Below are positions 13,748 to 22,004 of a DNA stretch of 36,441 nucleotides, piece after piece. Position numbers and translations under genes: made by a program. Each line of letters begins with the position of its first letter. Position 1 is the stretch's first letter. Below the pieces are notes generated by a model that saw only the letters and a list, made by a program, of their open reading frames with translations, was not told where the DNA came from and did not search any database. This DNA comes from Nitrospinota bacterium (GTDB taxonomy: Bacteria > Nitrospinota_A > UBA7883 > JACRGQ01), in contig JACRGQ010000036.1 in the NCBI GenBank assembly GCA_016217735.1, positions 1 to 36,441 of the forward strand. The letters are read 5' to 3'.

Positions 13748-16629
13748 AAAGGGCCTTCCTTTTCGGTCTTTTTTTCATTTCAGGCTCCGCCGGCCTTATC
13801 TACGAGATTGTCTGGGTAAGGGAACTGACCCTTTTGCTGGGCGTAAGCATTTACGCGGTGAGCGCGGTGCTGGTCGCGTTCATGGGGGGCCTCGGCTTCG
13901 GCGCGGTATACTTTGGCAAAAAGCTGGATCGGGGCCTCGCTCCAATACGGCTTTACGCCGCCCTTGAGATGGCAATCGCGGTCTATGTGCTTTTATTCCC
14001 CTTTATCCTGCAGGGCCTTGAGAGGGCGTATGTACTGTTGCATCCGGGTGACGGGGGAAACCCGCTATACGTCATGGCGTTGCGTTTCGTTCTGGCGATA
14101 TCGGCGCTTTTGATCCCCACCGCCCTGATGGGGGGCACACTTCCCGCGTTAAGCCGTTATCTTGCGCAAAGCGGGCGAGGTATCGGCAAATCGGTGGGGA
14201 GCCTGTACGCGGTCAATACGCTGGGCGCGGTGGTTGGATGCGTTCTCGCGGGTTTTTGGCTGATCGAGCATATCGGCCTGTCGGGTTCCCTCAGGGTTGG
14301 CGCGGTGATGAACATCGTGTGCGGCATCGGCGCGTTCCTGCTGGCGGCGGAGGCCGGTTGGGCATCCGTTCCCGCCAGTGAAGTGAAAGCGGCTTCGACA
14401 TCGGCGGATGACTTCGTTTTACCGCGCAAATCCATCCTGTTCCTTTTCGGCGTTTCAGGTTTTTGCGCAATGGCCCTCGAAGTCCTTTGGACAAGGATGT
14501 TCATTCTCCTTTTGAATAACACCACTTATGCGTTCTCCCTGATATTGGCGATTTTCCTTTTGGGAATCGGCACCGGGAGCGCGTTGACGGCCCGCATGAT
14601 GAAAAAAGCGCCGCGCAACGGGGCGTTCCTGTTTGGCGGATTTCAGATGGGCATTGGGCTGTTCGCGCTGGTGTCGCTGGCGGGACTTCTTTTCAACCGG
14701 GAACTGATAGGTCTGGTGGGGGCCGCTGGCAGCGGTTTCCTTGCTTCCGTGATACCGGGCGGCAACCCGATGGCCGAAGCGGTTATTTTCTCCATGATAA
14801 TAGTATTTCCCGCCACGTTCCTCATGGGAGGCGGCTTTCCACTTATCCTCGGCGCCATTTTTTCCGTCCCGGAGAAGACAGGAGGCATGGTGGGCCGGTT
14901 TTACGCCATGAATATCGCCGGATGCGTTTTGGGATCCCTTGCCGCCGGGTATCTGTTTATCCCGCTTCTAGGCATACGGGCGGGCATTGTGACTGTTTCA
15001 TGGATAGCCATTTTCGCCGGCGTTTACCTTCAGATAAAATCCACGGACAGGAAGGAGCGGTCGCGCGCCGTTTTCGCGGTGGTTTGCCTGCTGGCAATAA
15101 CCATCGGCGTTGTTGCCGCCGGCGATACCGCCTACGCCCTGAGCGCCCAAAAACTGGAGGCTGGCAGCAGGGTGAAATACTACCGGGAAGGGCCTTCCGC
15201 GACAGTCCTGGTCTCCTCGCTGGATTCCGACCTGTCGGTGAACCGCAAACCGGTCACGCGGATATGGATAAACGGCGACCCGATAGCGGGGGCCTTCCGC
15301 GAGGCGTTGCAGCTTGAGCGGCTTCAGGCCCACATACCGCTCATGATGCACCCGTCGCCCAAAAAGGCGCTCGTCATATGCTTCGGCACCGGTTCCACCG
15401 CGGGAGCCGCGGCCGCACACGGCCTCCAGCGGGTAACCGCCGTTGATATTTCCCGCGAGGTGTTCGGCGCGGCGGACAAATTCGCCGAGGCAAACTTTAA
15501 CGTGGCGCGGAACCCGTCCTTTTCCATGGTGGAGGAAGACGGGCGGAATTTCCTGCTCACGACGCAAGAGACGTTCGATCTCATAACCTCCGAGCCGCCG
15601 CCCCCCTCCAATGCCGGCATCGTGAGCCTGTACACGAGGGAATATTACCTGCTGTGCAAAAAAAGGCTTGCCGAAAAGGGGATCGTGTCGCAGTGGATAC
15701 CGTTGCACCACCTTTCGGAGGAGGATTTCCGCGCGCTGGTGGCGACATTTGTTGACGTTTTCCCCAACGCCACGATGTGGTACACGAAGTGGGACGCCAT
15801 CATGATTGGGTCGAATGCCGGCGTTCCCCTCGATTTTTCCGGATTTCAGGATGGGATGATGAACGGTGCGGTCGCCGAAAGCCTGAAGGGGATCGGTATC
15901 GTGAACCCTTATCAGCTTCTTTCAAATTTCATGATGGATTCAGAAAATATCCGGCGGTTTGCGGCGGGCGCCGCGCCGGTCACCGACGACCGCCCGTACA
16001 TCGAGTTTTCCGCCCCCCGCATACACGAGACGGGCGTTGCCATAAAGGGGCGGAATCTTGAAAATCTCCTCAAATACCGCGGGCTGCCGAAAGCCGTGTT
16101 CGCATCGGCGGAGCAGGAAAAGGTTTTCCAGGGCTATTTCCGATCCGAAGAGGAGTTTTTGAGGGGTCAGATAGAGCAGAGCGACGGCCATTTCGGCGCC
16201 GCCGCCAAGCGGTTCAGCCGCGCCCTTGAGATAAACCCGGACAATCCGGACGCCCGGTACGCCCATCTTTCGCTTAACATCACGACGCTTTATTCGGCGC
16301 TGTCGAAAAACCAGCCGGATATGGGGCTGCAACTGCTTGCGGATACCGAAAGGATGGATACCGGCGGCCTTTTCAGGGTGCAGACCCATTTTCTCAAGGG
16401 GATGTTTCTCGCCGGCCGGGGAAGCAGCTACGAAGCCGAACGGGAATTCCTCGAGGCCCTTAAATTGGACCCCCAGTATATGATGGCCGCGGTAAACCTT
16501 GCGGGACTCTATGGTTTTGTGTTAAAGAATGAGATTAAAGCAAAAGAGTACTATAATTATGCGTTAACGCTTGATCCATCGGAAAGCGAGCGGCAAGCGA
16601 TACTTGAAGCTCTGGGCAAGTTGACGTAA
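13744..16629 (+). CDS. Membrane spermidine-synthase-like protein with C-terminal TPR repeats
   Basis: 961 residues in three parts. Residues 1-450 hold about 12-14 membrane helices, starting GSAGLIYEIVWVRELTLLLG, as in the fused transporter/spermidine-synthase-like family. Residues about 470-770 form a spermidine-synthase-like Rossmann domain with a glycine loop GTGS (548-551) and the acidic strand end D568. Residues 815-955 contain tetratricopeptide repeats (FSRALEINPDNPDARYAHL, AEREFLEALKLDP). The function of this family is unknown; many members occur next to periplasmic redox or export genes and lack proof of polyamine synthesis. GTG start at 13744 overlaps the previous stop by four bases (GTGA), showing tight coupling to the propeller gene. 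Confidence 0.85.
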   Translation: MKRAFLFGLFFISGSAGLIYEIVWVRELTLLLGVSIYAVSAVLVAFMGGLGFGAVYFGKKLDRGLAPIRLYAALEMAIAVYVLLFPFILQGLERAYVLLHPGDGGNPLYVMALRFVLAISALLIPTALMGGTLPALSRYLAQSGRGIGKSVGSLYAVNTLGAVVGCVLAGFWLIEHIGLSGSLRVGAVMNIVCGIGAFLLAAEAGWASVPASEVKAASTSADDFVLPRKSILFLFGVSGFCAMALEVLWTRMFILLLNNTTYAFSLILAIFLLGIGTGSALTARMMKKAPRNGAFLFGGFQMGIGLFALVSLAGLLFNRELIGLVGAAGSGFLASVIPGGNPMAEAVIFSMIIVFPATFLMGGGFPLILGAIFSVPEKTGGMVGRFYAMNIAGCVLGSLAAGYLFIPLLGIRAGIVTVSWIAIFAGVYLQIKSTDRKERSRAVFAVVCLLAITIGVVAAGDTAYALSAQKLEAGSRVKYYREGPSATVLVSSLDSDLSVNRKPVTRIWINGDPIAGAFREALQLERLQAHIPLMMHPSPKKALVICFGTGSTAGAAAAHGLQRVTAVDISREVFGAADKFAEANFNVARNPSFSMVEEDGRNFLLTTQETFDLITSEPPPPSNAGIVSLYTREYYLLCKKRLAEKGIVSQWIPLHHLSEEDFRALVATFVDVFPNATMWYTKWDAIMIGSNAGVPLDFSGFQDGMMNGAVAESLKGIGIVNPYQLLSNFMMDSENIRRFAAGAAPVTDDRPYIEFSAPRIHETGVAIKGRNLENLLKYRGLPKAVFASAEQEKVFQGYFRSEEEFLRGQIEQSDGHFGAAAKRFSRALEINPDNPDARYAHLSLNITTLYSALSKNQPDMGLQLLADTERMDTGGLFRVQTHFLKGMFLAGRGSSYEAEREFLEALKLDPQYMMAAVNLAGLYGFVLKNEIKAKEYYNYALTLDPSESERQAILEALGKLT

Positions 16630-16656
16630 ACCGAATATGCGGAAGAGGGGGCAAAG

Positions 16657-17097
16657 ATGAGAGCGGTTATCCTGGTGGTTGTGATGGTTATGGCACTCGC
16701 GTCGGGCGCTTCGGCGTTCAAGTTCGGCGGGTTTGGCGGCGGCGACAAGAAAAGCGCGGCCCCGGCTGCCGGGGGAAAGGCCGACGAGTTTCTTTTGGAA
16801 GCGCGCAGGGCCTACGGGAGCGCGAATTACTCCAAGGTGATCGAAGCCACCACCAGCGCGATAAAGGAATCGCCCAAGATGGCCGCCGCGTATGCGCTCC
16901 GGGGCAAGGCTTCCAAGGATATGGGCGATGTTGATAACGCGGTGAAGGATCTTAACCGCGCGATAGAACTGGATCCCAATCTTGGCGAAGCCTATTATGT
17001 CCGCGCGCAGGCCAACGAGATAAACGGTGAAATGAAAAAGGCCAAGGAAGATTATTCCAATGCTTGCGCAAAAGGGTACAAAGACGCCTGCAAGTAA
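16657..17097 (+). CDS. Small secreted TPR protein
   Basis: 146 residues with a Sec signal peptide (about 1-20, cleavage after ASA), a Gly/Ala-rich linker, and about three tetratricopeptide repeats (AYGSANYSKVIEATTSAI, AYALRGKASKDMGDVDNAVK, AYYVRAQANEINGEMKKAKE). The last 15 residues contain two cysteines (CAKGYKDAC) that could form a disulphide. It probably binds partner proteins in the periplasm. The ATG has GAGGGGG about 8 bases upstream. It ends the operon that starts at 9506 and is followed by a terminator. Confidence 0.85.
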   Translation: MRAVILVVVMVMALASGASAFKFGGFGGGDKKSAAPAAGGKADEFLLEARRAYGSANYSKVIEATTSAIKESPKMAAAYALRGKASKDMGDVDNAVKDLNRAIELDPNLGEAYYVRAQANEINGEMKKAKEDYSNACAKGYKDACK

Positions 17098-17117
17098 CTT
17101 TTTTGGGATACCAATAC

Positions 17118-17149
17118 GGGGAGCCTTGAAACGGCTCCCTTTTTTATTT
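17118..17149 (+). terminator. Intrinsic terminator ending the 9.5-17.1 kb operon
   Basis: Perfect 7-bp stem (GGGAGCC / GGCTCCC) with a 7-base loop, followed by TTTTTTATTT. It ends just before the convergent minus-strand gene. Confidence 0.88.
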
Positions 17150-17154
17150 GCGTG

Positions 17155-17622
17155 CTACGAAACGAGGATTTTATTTTCCGCCACCAGAATTTTCTTTATT
17201 TTCATTGCCATTGAGAGCAGCCTTCCCAGCAATAACCCGGTTAATATCGAGAGACCAAACGCATTTAACTCCGCGCCATGGAGCCAATGGCCAAAAACCC
17301 ATTTTCTCCCGGCTTCAAGCAGGATGTACAAAACTAAAATGACGATTCCAATTTTATCCAGGCGGGAAACGACCTTCTCGGTTTCGGGATGCCAAAAGAT
17401 TACAAACATCCTTCCCGCAAGAAGTCCGATCATGACGCCGAGCGCAAAACCGGCCCCCGCCAAAAGGGTGCTTATCTGTCCTTCAAAAATATCGTAAAAG
17501 ACAATGATTGAAAGGACAAACATAATGATAAAAAACACCGTCAGGCGTCTTGAGAGCCTGCCCTCCAGATGCTTTTTCGCGGTTTTTCTTTGATTGTTTA
17601 ACCGGCTTAATCGTTGTTTCAT
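17155..17622 (-). CDS. Predicted four-helix membrane protein, family unknown
   Basis: 155 residues. A basic N terminus (about 25 residues, rich in Arg and Lys) is followed by four hydrophobic segments near 27-46, 51-72, 89-106 and 118-140, with a basic C terminus. No metal, haem or catalytic motif stands out. The ATG lies in AT-rich DNA without a strong ribosome site. It is convergent with the TPR gene and 159 bases downstream of the ArsR-rhodanese gene on the same strand, so the two could be cotranscribed. I cannot assign a function. Confidence 0.65.
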   Translation of the reverse strand: MKQRLSRLNNQRKTAKKHLEGRLSRRLTVFFIIMFVLSIIVFYDIFEGQISTLLAGAGFALGVMIGLLAGRMFVIFWHPETEKVVSRLDKIGIVILVLYILLEAGRKWVFGHWLHGAELNAFGLSILTGLLLGRLLSMAMKIKKILVAENKILVS

Positions 17623-17780
17623 GTTACTTCGGCATGCCCCATTTTATCCATTCGCATGGGAAGGAATTCTACTAAACCGGGGGAAAAACATCAAAACAAT
17701 TTCACCCGCTGGCCTTTGCACGGCCCTTTTTTCAAGGGCATTGCGCGAAAAAAAGAAGCGCGAAAGTCGAGCGGGCGGGA

Positions 17781-18443
17781 TCAGCCCTTTTCGACCGGAA
17801 ACCCCCGGCGCTTCCATTCCGGGAATCCGTCCTCGAGCCGCTTGGCTTTGAACTTCTTTTCGCGCAGCTTTGCCACCGTGTCGTACGCCAACAGGCAGTA
17901 CGGCCCGCGGCAGTAGGCGATGACTTCCGTTTTTGAATTCAGCTTGTGGAGGTGCTTTTCAAGCTCTTTAAACGGCACGTTGAGCGCGCCGGGAATGTGC
18001 CCCGTGGCGTATTCGTCCGGCGGCCGCACGTCGAAGATGACGACGGTCCCGGACTTTACCCGTTCAAGCAGTTCTTCCGCCGGAACCGCTTCGAAACCGT
18101 CTTTGGATTTGAGGTACAGGGTTATCAACTGTTCGACTTCCGCGATGTTGCGTTCCGCGATTTTCCGGACAAGCATCATAAGGTCAACCGCCGTTTCGTC
18201 CGAAAGGCGATAGTACACCCGCTGCCCATCCTTGCGCGAGGCGACGAGCCCCACCTGCCGGAGCTGTTGCAGATGTTGCGACGTGTTGGCAACGGTGGAT
18301 TTGGTCATAGCCGCCAGGGTTTCGACGTTCTTTTCGCCTTGGGCGAGGAACTCCAGCATCTCGATCCGCGTGGCGCTTGAAATCGCTTTGCCGATGCGGG
18401 CAAATTGCTCAAGGAACATCTGTTTGGGGCTTGGGTCAGTCAT
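17781..18443 (-). CDS. ArsR-family regulator fused to a rhodanese domain
   Basis: 220 residues. Residues about 10-95 form an ArsR winged helix (RIEMLEFLAQGEKNVETLAAMTKSTVANTSQHLQQLRQVGLV). Residues about 120-218 form a rhodanese domain with FDVRPPDEYATGHIPGA and the active-site loop C178-R-G-P-Y-C183. The cysteine at the first loop position can carry a persulphide, and the second is well placed for a disulphide or polysulphide. The protein is therefore a likely sulphane-sulphur or redox sensor acting on DNA. It is transcribed away from the cytochrome cluster that begins at 19040, and the shared 600-base gap could be its operator region. The fusion itself is known from other bacteria. Confidence 0.88.
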   Translation of the reverse strand: MTDPSPKQMFLEQFARIGKAISSATRIEMLEFLAQGEKNVETLAAMTKSTVANTSQHLQQLRQVGLVASRKDGQRVYYRLSDETAVDLMMLVRKIAERNIAEVEQLITLYLKSKDGFEAVPAEELLERVKSGTVVIFDVRPPDEYATGHIPGALNVPFKELEKHLHKLNSKTEVIAYCRGPYCLLAYDTVAKLREKKFKAKRLEDGFPEWKRRGFPVEKG

Positions 18444-18743
18444 ATTGTCCTCATAAAATAATGCCCGTCCCGCCTTCTATATAGTTAGCGGATTATGCCA
18501 TCCCGCCTAAATGCTATCATAATGGGCGGTACCATAAAGCGTAAAAGTAAAACTCGCAAGAACCGAATTTTAACGAGGGCCATTGAACGTCCTGTTACAT
18601 CTGATATTAACGTGGTGTGCAGGCGGTTTGGTTTTTCAAAGCTTTTTTGCCATATTTATAAAGGCTAGCCCGATGAAATAACTACCCTTTTTAGGTAAAA
18701 ATAGCCCATTAACCGTATAAATTTAGTGGGATGAAAATATTTC

Positions 18744-18771
18744 TTGGCTTTTGGTTGTCTTATGCTAATAT
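18744..18771 (+). promoter_or_regulatory. Candidate sigma-70 promoter of the cytochrome cluster
   Basis: TTGGCT, 16-base spacer, TAATAT, with TG one base before the -10 element (TGCTAATAT), an extended -10 form. It lies in the AT-rich part of the intergenic region and points toward the bd-like cluster. Confidence 0.45.
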
Positions 18772-18782
18772 TGCTCGAATTG

Positions 18783-18798
18783 CGGCACGGCTCTTGTA
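18783..18798 (+). promoter_or_regulatory. Weak sigma-54-like element
   Basis: CGGCAC-N5-TTGTA resembles the -24/-12 pattern TGGCAC-N5-TTGCA with the correct GG-to-GT spacing of ten bases but one substitution in each half. A sigma-54 activator is encoded at 25969. Low confidence. Confidence 0.2.
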
Positions 18799-19039
18799 TT
18801 TAGTAGGACGCGCTTTAGCGTGTTAGGGTTCGTGTTGCATGAAAAGGCGGAGCGTTCCGGGGGGAATGCGGGATTTAATACAGGCAGACTGTTGGAAAAA
18901 GTGGGAGGTTGTTTTCGATTTTACCCAGCTTGCGGGCATTGGAAAATAAGCACAGTTTTGTCTTAACGGCGTTATGTTAGGGATTGAGAAGGTACTCTCA
19001 ACAACCTGGATTGGTACTAACTTGAAAAAGGGGGATGGT

Positions 19040-19159
19040 TTGAACCAAAAGTATTTTACGTTCTTGGCTGCCTTTGCGGTTTTCGCGGTTATTTTCTTTT
19101 CGGTGGATTACTTCCTTCAGGCTTATCAGGGCTTGGCGCTTTTTCCTAAAGGGGAATAA
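19040..19159 (+). CDS. 39-residue single-helix membrane protein upstream of the bd-like gene
   Basis: A TTG start at 19040 is preceded by AAAAAGGGGGA at good spacing and opens a 39-residue frame: a short polar start (NQKY), one membrane helix of about 20 residues (FTFLAAFAVFAVIFF...), and a short tail. The frame continues upstream to an ATG at 18974, but that version adds polar sequence and has no ribosome site. It ends 25 bases before the bd-like gene. Size, topology and place recall the CydX/CydS-type small subunits of cytochrome bd, although the sequence is not recognisable as one. A small structural subunit of the bd-like complex is my inference. Confidence 0.6.
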   Translation: MNQKYFTFLAAFAVFAVIFFSVDYFLQAYQGLALFPKGE

Positions 19160-19184
19160 GAATATTAACGGCTTAGGGGACAAA

Positions 19185-21116
19185 ATGAAGGTTAGGTTTA
19201 TGTTTTCACATCTCAAGAAAGTGTTGTTTCAACGTAGCCCCTCGGTTTACAGGTTTGGCGTGGCGCTTGCCTCGCTGCTTGTTATCCCGGCGGCGCTCTC
19301 GTTCAATTCATTGGATATCAGCCATCCGGTTCTGAAGGCGGCCGCCAATGCGGTCTCGGTTCAGAAGGTTTGGGCCAACGAAGCGGCTCCGGCCGCGGCG
19401 CCGGCTGCTGAAGCCAAGAAAGACGAGAAAAAGGGTCCTGAAGAATGGGCGCCTCAGTCGCCTCCCAAGCTGGAAGCGAAAGACTACCCGGTCGTTAAAG
19501 GCTTTAACAGCCGCATAACCGTGTGGTTCATCGCCCAGTTGCATCTGTTCTTTGGCGCGTTCGTTCTCGCGGTTCCGATCTTTGTGTGGCTCATCGAGCT
19601 TACCGGGGTCATGACGAAGGACGAGCGGTATGACCACATGGCCCACGAGTTCATGAAGGTGGCCATGACCGGGTTCTCGCTTGCCGCGAGCTTTGGCGGT
19701 CTTCTCTCCATCGCCCTTGTCGTTTTCTATCCCCAATTCATGACCTATATGGTGGGTATATTCGGCAAAGTGATGATTTTCTACGCTCTCGCGTTTTTCG
19801 CGGAAAGTTTCTTCCTGTACACCTACTACTACGGGTGGGACAAAATGTCCGAAGGGAAAGCCAAGACCCTCCACCTTGGTTTGGGCTTGGGCCTGAACCT
19901 GGCGGGTGTGTTCCTTATGATGGTTTCCAACTCCTGGGCGTCGTTCATGATGGCTCCCTCAGGGCTGGATGATGCGGGCGTATTCCAGGGAGATGTCTGG
20001 GCGGCCATTCAGGGCCACCTCTGGAACCCGATCAACATCCACCGTTTCGTCGCCAACATCGCTTATGGTGGTTCGTTGACCGCCGCTTATGCGGCGTATA
20101 AGTTCCTCACGGCGAAAACGCCGCAGGAAAAGGCGCACTATGACTGGATGGGGTACACATCGTTCTTCATCGCGATCATCGGTCTTCTTCCATTGCCGTT
20201 CGCCGGTTACTGGCTCACCAAGGAAATTTACGACTACTCGCAACAGATGGGCATCACCCTCATGGGCGGCGCCTTTGCGTGGCTGTTCATCCTCCAGGCG
20301 GTGCTCATCGGCACGATATTCCTTTCGGCCAACTACTACCTCTGGTGCTGTCTGGCGCGTTCGCCCGGCGCCAACAGATACGCGTTTATGATCAAGCCAA
20401 TAGCCATTGTCATCGTGGGGATGTTCCTTGCATGGTTCACCCCGCACACGCTGGTCATGACCTCGAAGGAACTGACGCAAATCGGCGGCGCGCACCATCC
20501 GTTACTCGGTAAGTTGGGCGTTATGGCCGCAAAGAACACGGCGGTCAACTTCCTTATCGTATTGACGTTCCTCAGCTTCCAGATTTATCAGCGGAGCAAC
20601 AAGCGGGCGGTCGGCGACAGCTTCTGGGCCACCAACGGCACCACGGTTCAAATTGCCCTTTACGCGGCGGGTTTGGCTAACATCCTGATCCTTGGGATAT
20701 ACAGCTACTATCTGCCCGCCAGCGTACGCATCGGCCTTTCCGTTCCACAGGTCAGCACAACCCTTATTGTGATTGTCACCTCCTTCATTCTTGACGGCAA
20801 AATCTTCAAGAAGAGCGAAGAGATGGGGGAAACCAAATGGGGGAATATGCCTGTCCGTTCGCAGTATGCCCTTTTCACCTTGACCATCGGTTTTACCTGG
20901 TTGATGGGGCTTATGGGGTACGTCCGGTCGGCCATTCGGCAGCACTGGCACGTTTACACTGTGTTCAGGGACAACTCGCCTGACGCGTTTACGCCGACGT
21001 TGCCCTATGCCGCGGGTGTGGTTACAGTGATCGTCTGTGTCTTCATCGCCCTTGTCCTTTTCATGTTCTGGATGCCGATGTTGGCAGCCAAAAAAGGTTC
21101 TTCAGGGGAGCATTAA
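19185..21116 (+). CDS. CydA-like cytochrome bd-family subunit (bd-like oxidase)
   Basis: 643 residues and about thirteen membrane helices. CydA landmarks: H120 (QLHLFFGAF) matches the high-spin haem histidine, E207 (FAES) the conserved haem-pocket glutamate, SNSW (248-251) the NGW segment, and H286 (HRFVANIAYGG) the low-spin haem histidine. Met322 (YDWMGY) might be the low-spin haem methionine. Missing are the second CydA glutamate (E99 in E. coli) and the GRQPW motif tied to quinol oxidation. An N-terminal helix (about 25-42) and an Ala/Pro/Lys linker precede the core. It resembles the bd-like oxidases of Nitrospira, thought to work with cytochromes c. ATG chosen for AGGGGA upstream. The acceptor could be O2 or another small molecule. 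Confidence 0.82.
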   Translation: MKVRFMFSHLKKVLFQRSPSVYRFGVALASLLVIPAALSFNSLDISHPVLKAAANAVSVQKVWANEAAPAAAPAAEAKKDEKKGPEEWAPQSPPKLEAKDYPVVKGFNSRITVWFIAQLHLFFGAFVLAVPIFVWLIELTGVMTKDERYDHMAHEFMKVAMTGFSLAASFGGLLSIALVVFYPQFMTYMVGIFGKVMIFYALAFFAESFFLYTYYYGWDKMSEGKAKTLHLGLGLGLNLAGVFLMMVSNSWASFMMAPSGLDDAGVFQGDVWAAIQGHLWNPINIHRFVANIAYGGSLTAAYAAYKFLTAKTPQEKAHYDWMGYTSFFIAIIGLLPLPFAGYWLTKEIYDYSQQMGITLMGGAFAWLFILQAVLIGTIFLSANYYLWCCLARSPGANRYAFMIKPIAIVIVGMFLAWFTPHTLVMTSKELTQIGGAHHPLLGKLGVMAAKNTAVNFLIVLTFLSFQIYQRSNKRAVGDSFWATNGTTVQIALYAAGLANILILGIYSYYLPASVRIGLSVPQVSTTLIVIVTSFILDGKIFKKSEEMGETKWGNMPVRSQYALFTLTIGFTWLMGLMGYVRSAIRQHWHVYTVFRDNSPDAFTPTLPYAAGVVTVIVCVFIALVLFMFWMPMLAAKKGSSGEH

Positions 21117-21125
21117 GAGGAAAAA

Positions 21126-21986
21126 ATGGAAGGAAAAAAAGGTAACTCAGAACTGGGGAAAATCCTCGGTTACGGCTTGTTTATCATGGTGGCCTTCGCG
21201 GGCTACGCAAAATTCGGAATACCGTTGGTTATTCCGGAAGCGCCCCCGGTTGAGGAAAAAATCACCGGCGCAATGACCAAAGACCAGTTTGTCGCGATGG
21301 GCGACAAGATATTCCACGGCAAGGGAACCTGCACACTTTGCCACAGTCCGGTCGGCGGCCGCGCCCCGATTCTTGACACCGTTGGTTCAAAAGCGGCCGA
21401 ACGCTTGAAAGACGCGCGCTACAAGGGCAAGGCCAAGACCGGCGAGGAATACATCCGCGAATCGATGGTTGACCCGTCGGCGTTTGTTGTCGCGGGGTTT
21501 GGTAAACCGGGATCCAACGATAGCGTAAGCCCGATGCCGAATATCAACAAGGGGGCCATCGGCCTTAACGATGTTGAGATCAACTCCGTTATCGCCTATT
21601 TGCAGAAATCAGGCGGCGCTGAAGTAACGGTTCCGCTTCCGACTGGCGCTGCACCAGCGGCACCGGCAGGCGCTGAAGCCGCCGCGCCCACACCGGCGGC
21701 AACAGCCGAAGAGGCCTTCAACAAGTTCGGTTGCGTAACTTGCCATAAGGTTCCCGGTATCGCCGAAGGCGGAGATATGGGACCCGATCTTACCAAGTTG
21801 GCGAAGGCCGCAGGTTCCAGGAAGCCCGGTATGAGCGGCGAGATGTACATCATCGAGTCGATATCGAACCCGAATGCGTATGTGGTTAAGGGATTTGAGC
21901 CCGATATGATGCCCGCCGATCTTGGCAATTCGGTCACCATGTCCGAGATGAACCTGATTGTCAACGCGCTGCTTGGGAAGAAATAG
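21126..21986 (+). CDS. Membrane-anchored dihaem cytochrome c
   Basis: 286 residues. One N-terminal helix (about 13-33) anchors the protein and is not followed by a cleavage site. Two cytochrome c domains follow with haem sites C69-T-L-C72-H73 and C203-V-T-C206-H207, joined by an Ala/Pro-rich linker (about 170-197). Each domain ends in a segment with methionines suited as the sixth ligand (SPMPNI near 140, DMMPADLG near 260). It should carry electrons on the periplasmic side toward the bd-like subunit, whose gene ends nine bases before it. GAGGAAAAA precedes the ATG. Confidence 0.92.
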   Translation: MEGKKGNSELGKILGYGLFIMVAFAGYAKFGIPLVIPEAPPVEEKITGAMTKDQFVAMGDKIFHGKGTCTLCHSPVGGRAPILDTVGSKAAERLKDARYKGKAKTGEEYIRESMVDPSAFVVAGFGKPGSNDSVSPMPNINKGAIGLNDVEINSVIAYLQKSGGAEVTVPLPTGAAPAAPAGAEAAAPTPAATAEEAFNKFGCVTCHKVPGIAEGGDMGPDLTKLAKAAGSRKPGMSGEMYIIESISNPNAYVVKGFEPDMMPADLGNSVTMSEMNLIVNALLGKK

Positions 21987-22004
21987 GGAGACGAGGGTAG
22001 AAAG

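Larger units (their letters stand above)
18444..19039. other. Long intergenic region between divergent ArsR-rhodanese gene and cytochrome cluster
   Basis: About 600 bases without a supported gene, noticeably AT-richer than the flanks between 18460 and 18790. It contains one sigma-70-like promoter (18744-18771), one weak sigma-54-like element (18783-18798) and a 5-bp CCGCC/GGCGG repeat near 18504-18530. If the first promoter is right, the cytochrome transcript has a leader of about 260 bases, long enough for an RNA element, but I recognise no riboswitch or sRNA. Confidence 0.5.

Noticed and set aside
18974-19159. Longer 61-residue version of the small membrane protein starting at ATG 18974
   Set aside because: No ribosome site before this ATG; the TTG at 19040 has a strong one directly upstream and starts next to the membrane helix.
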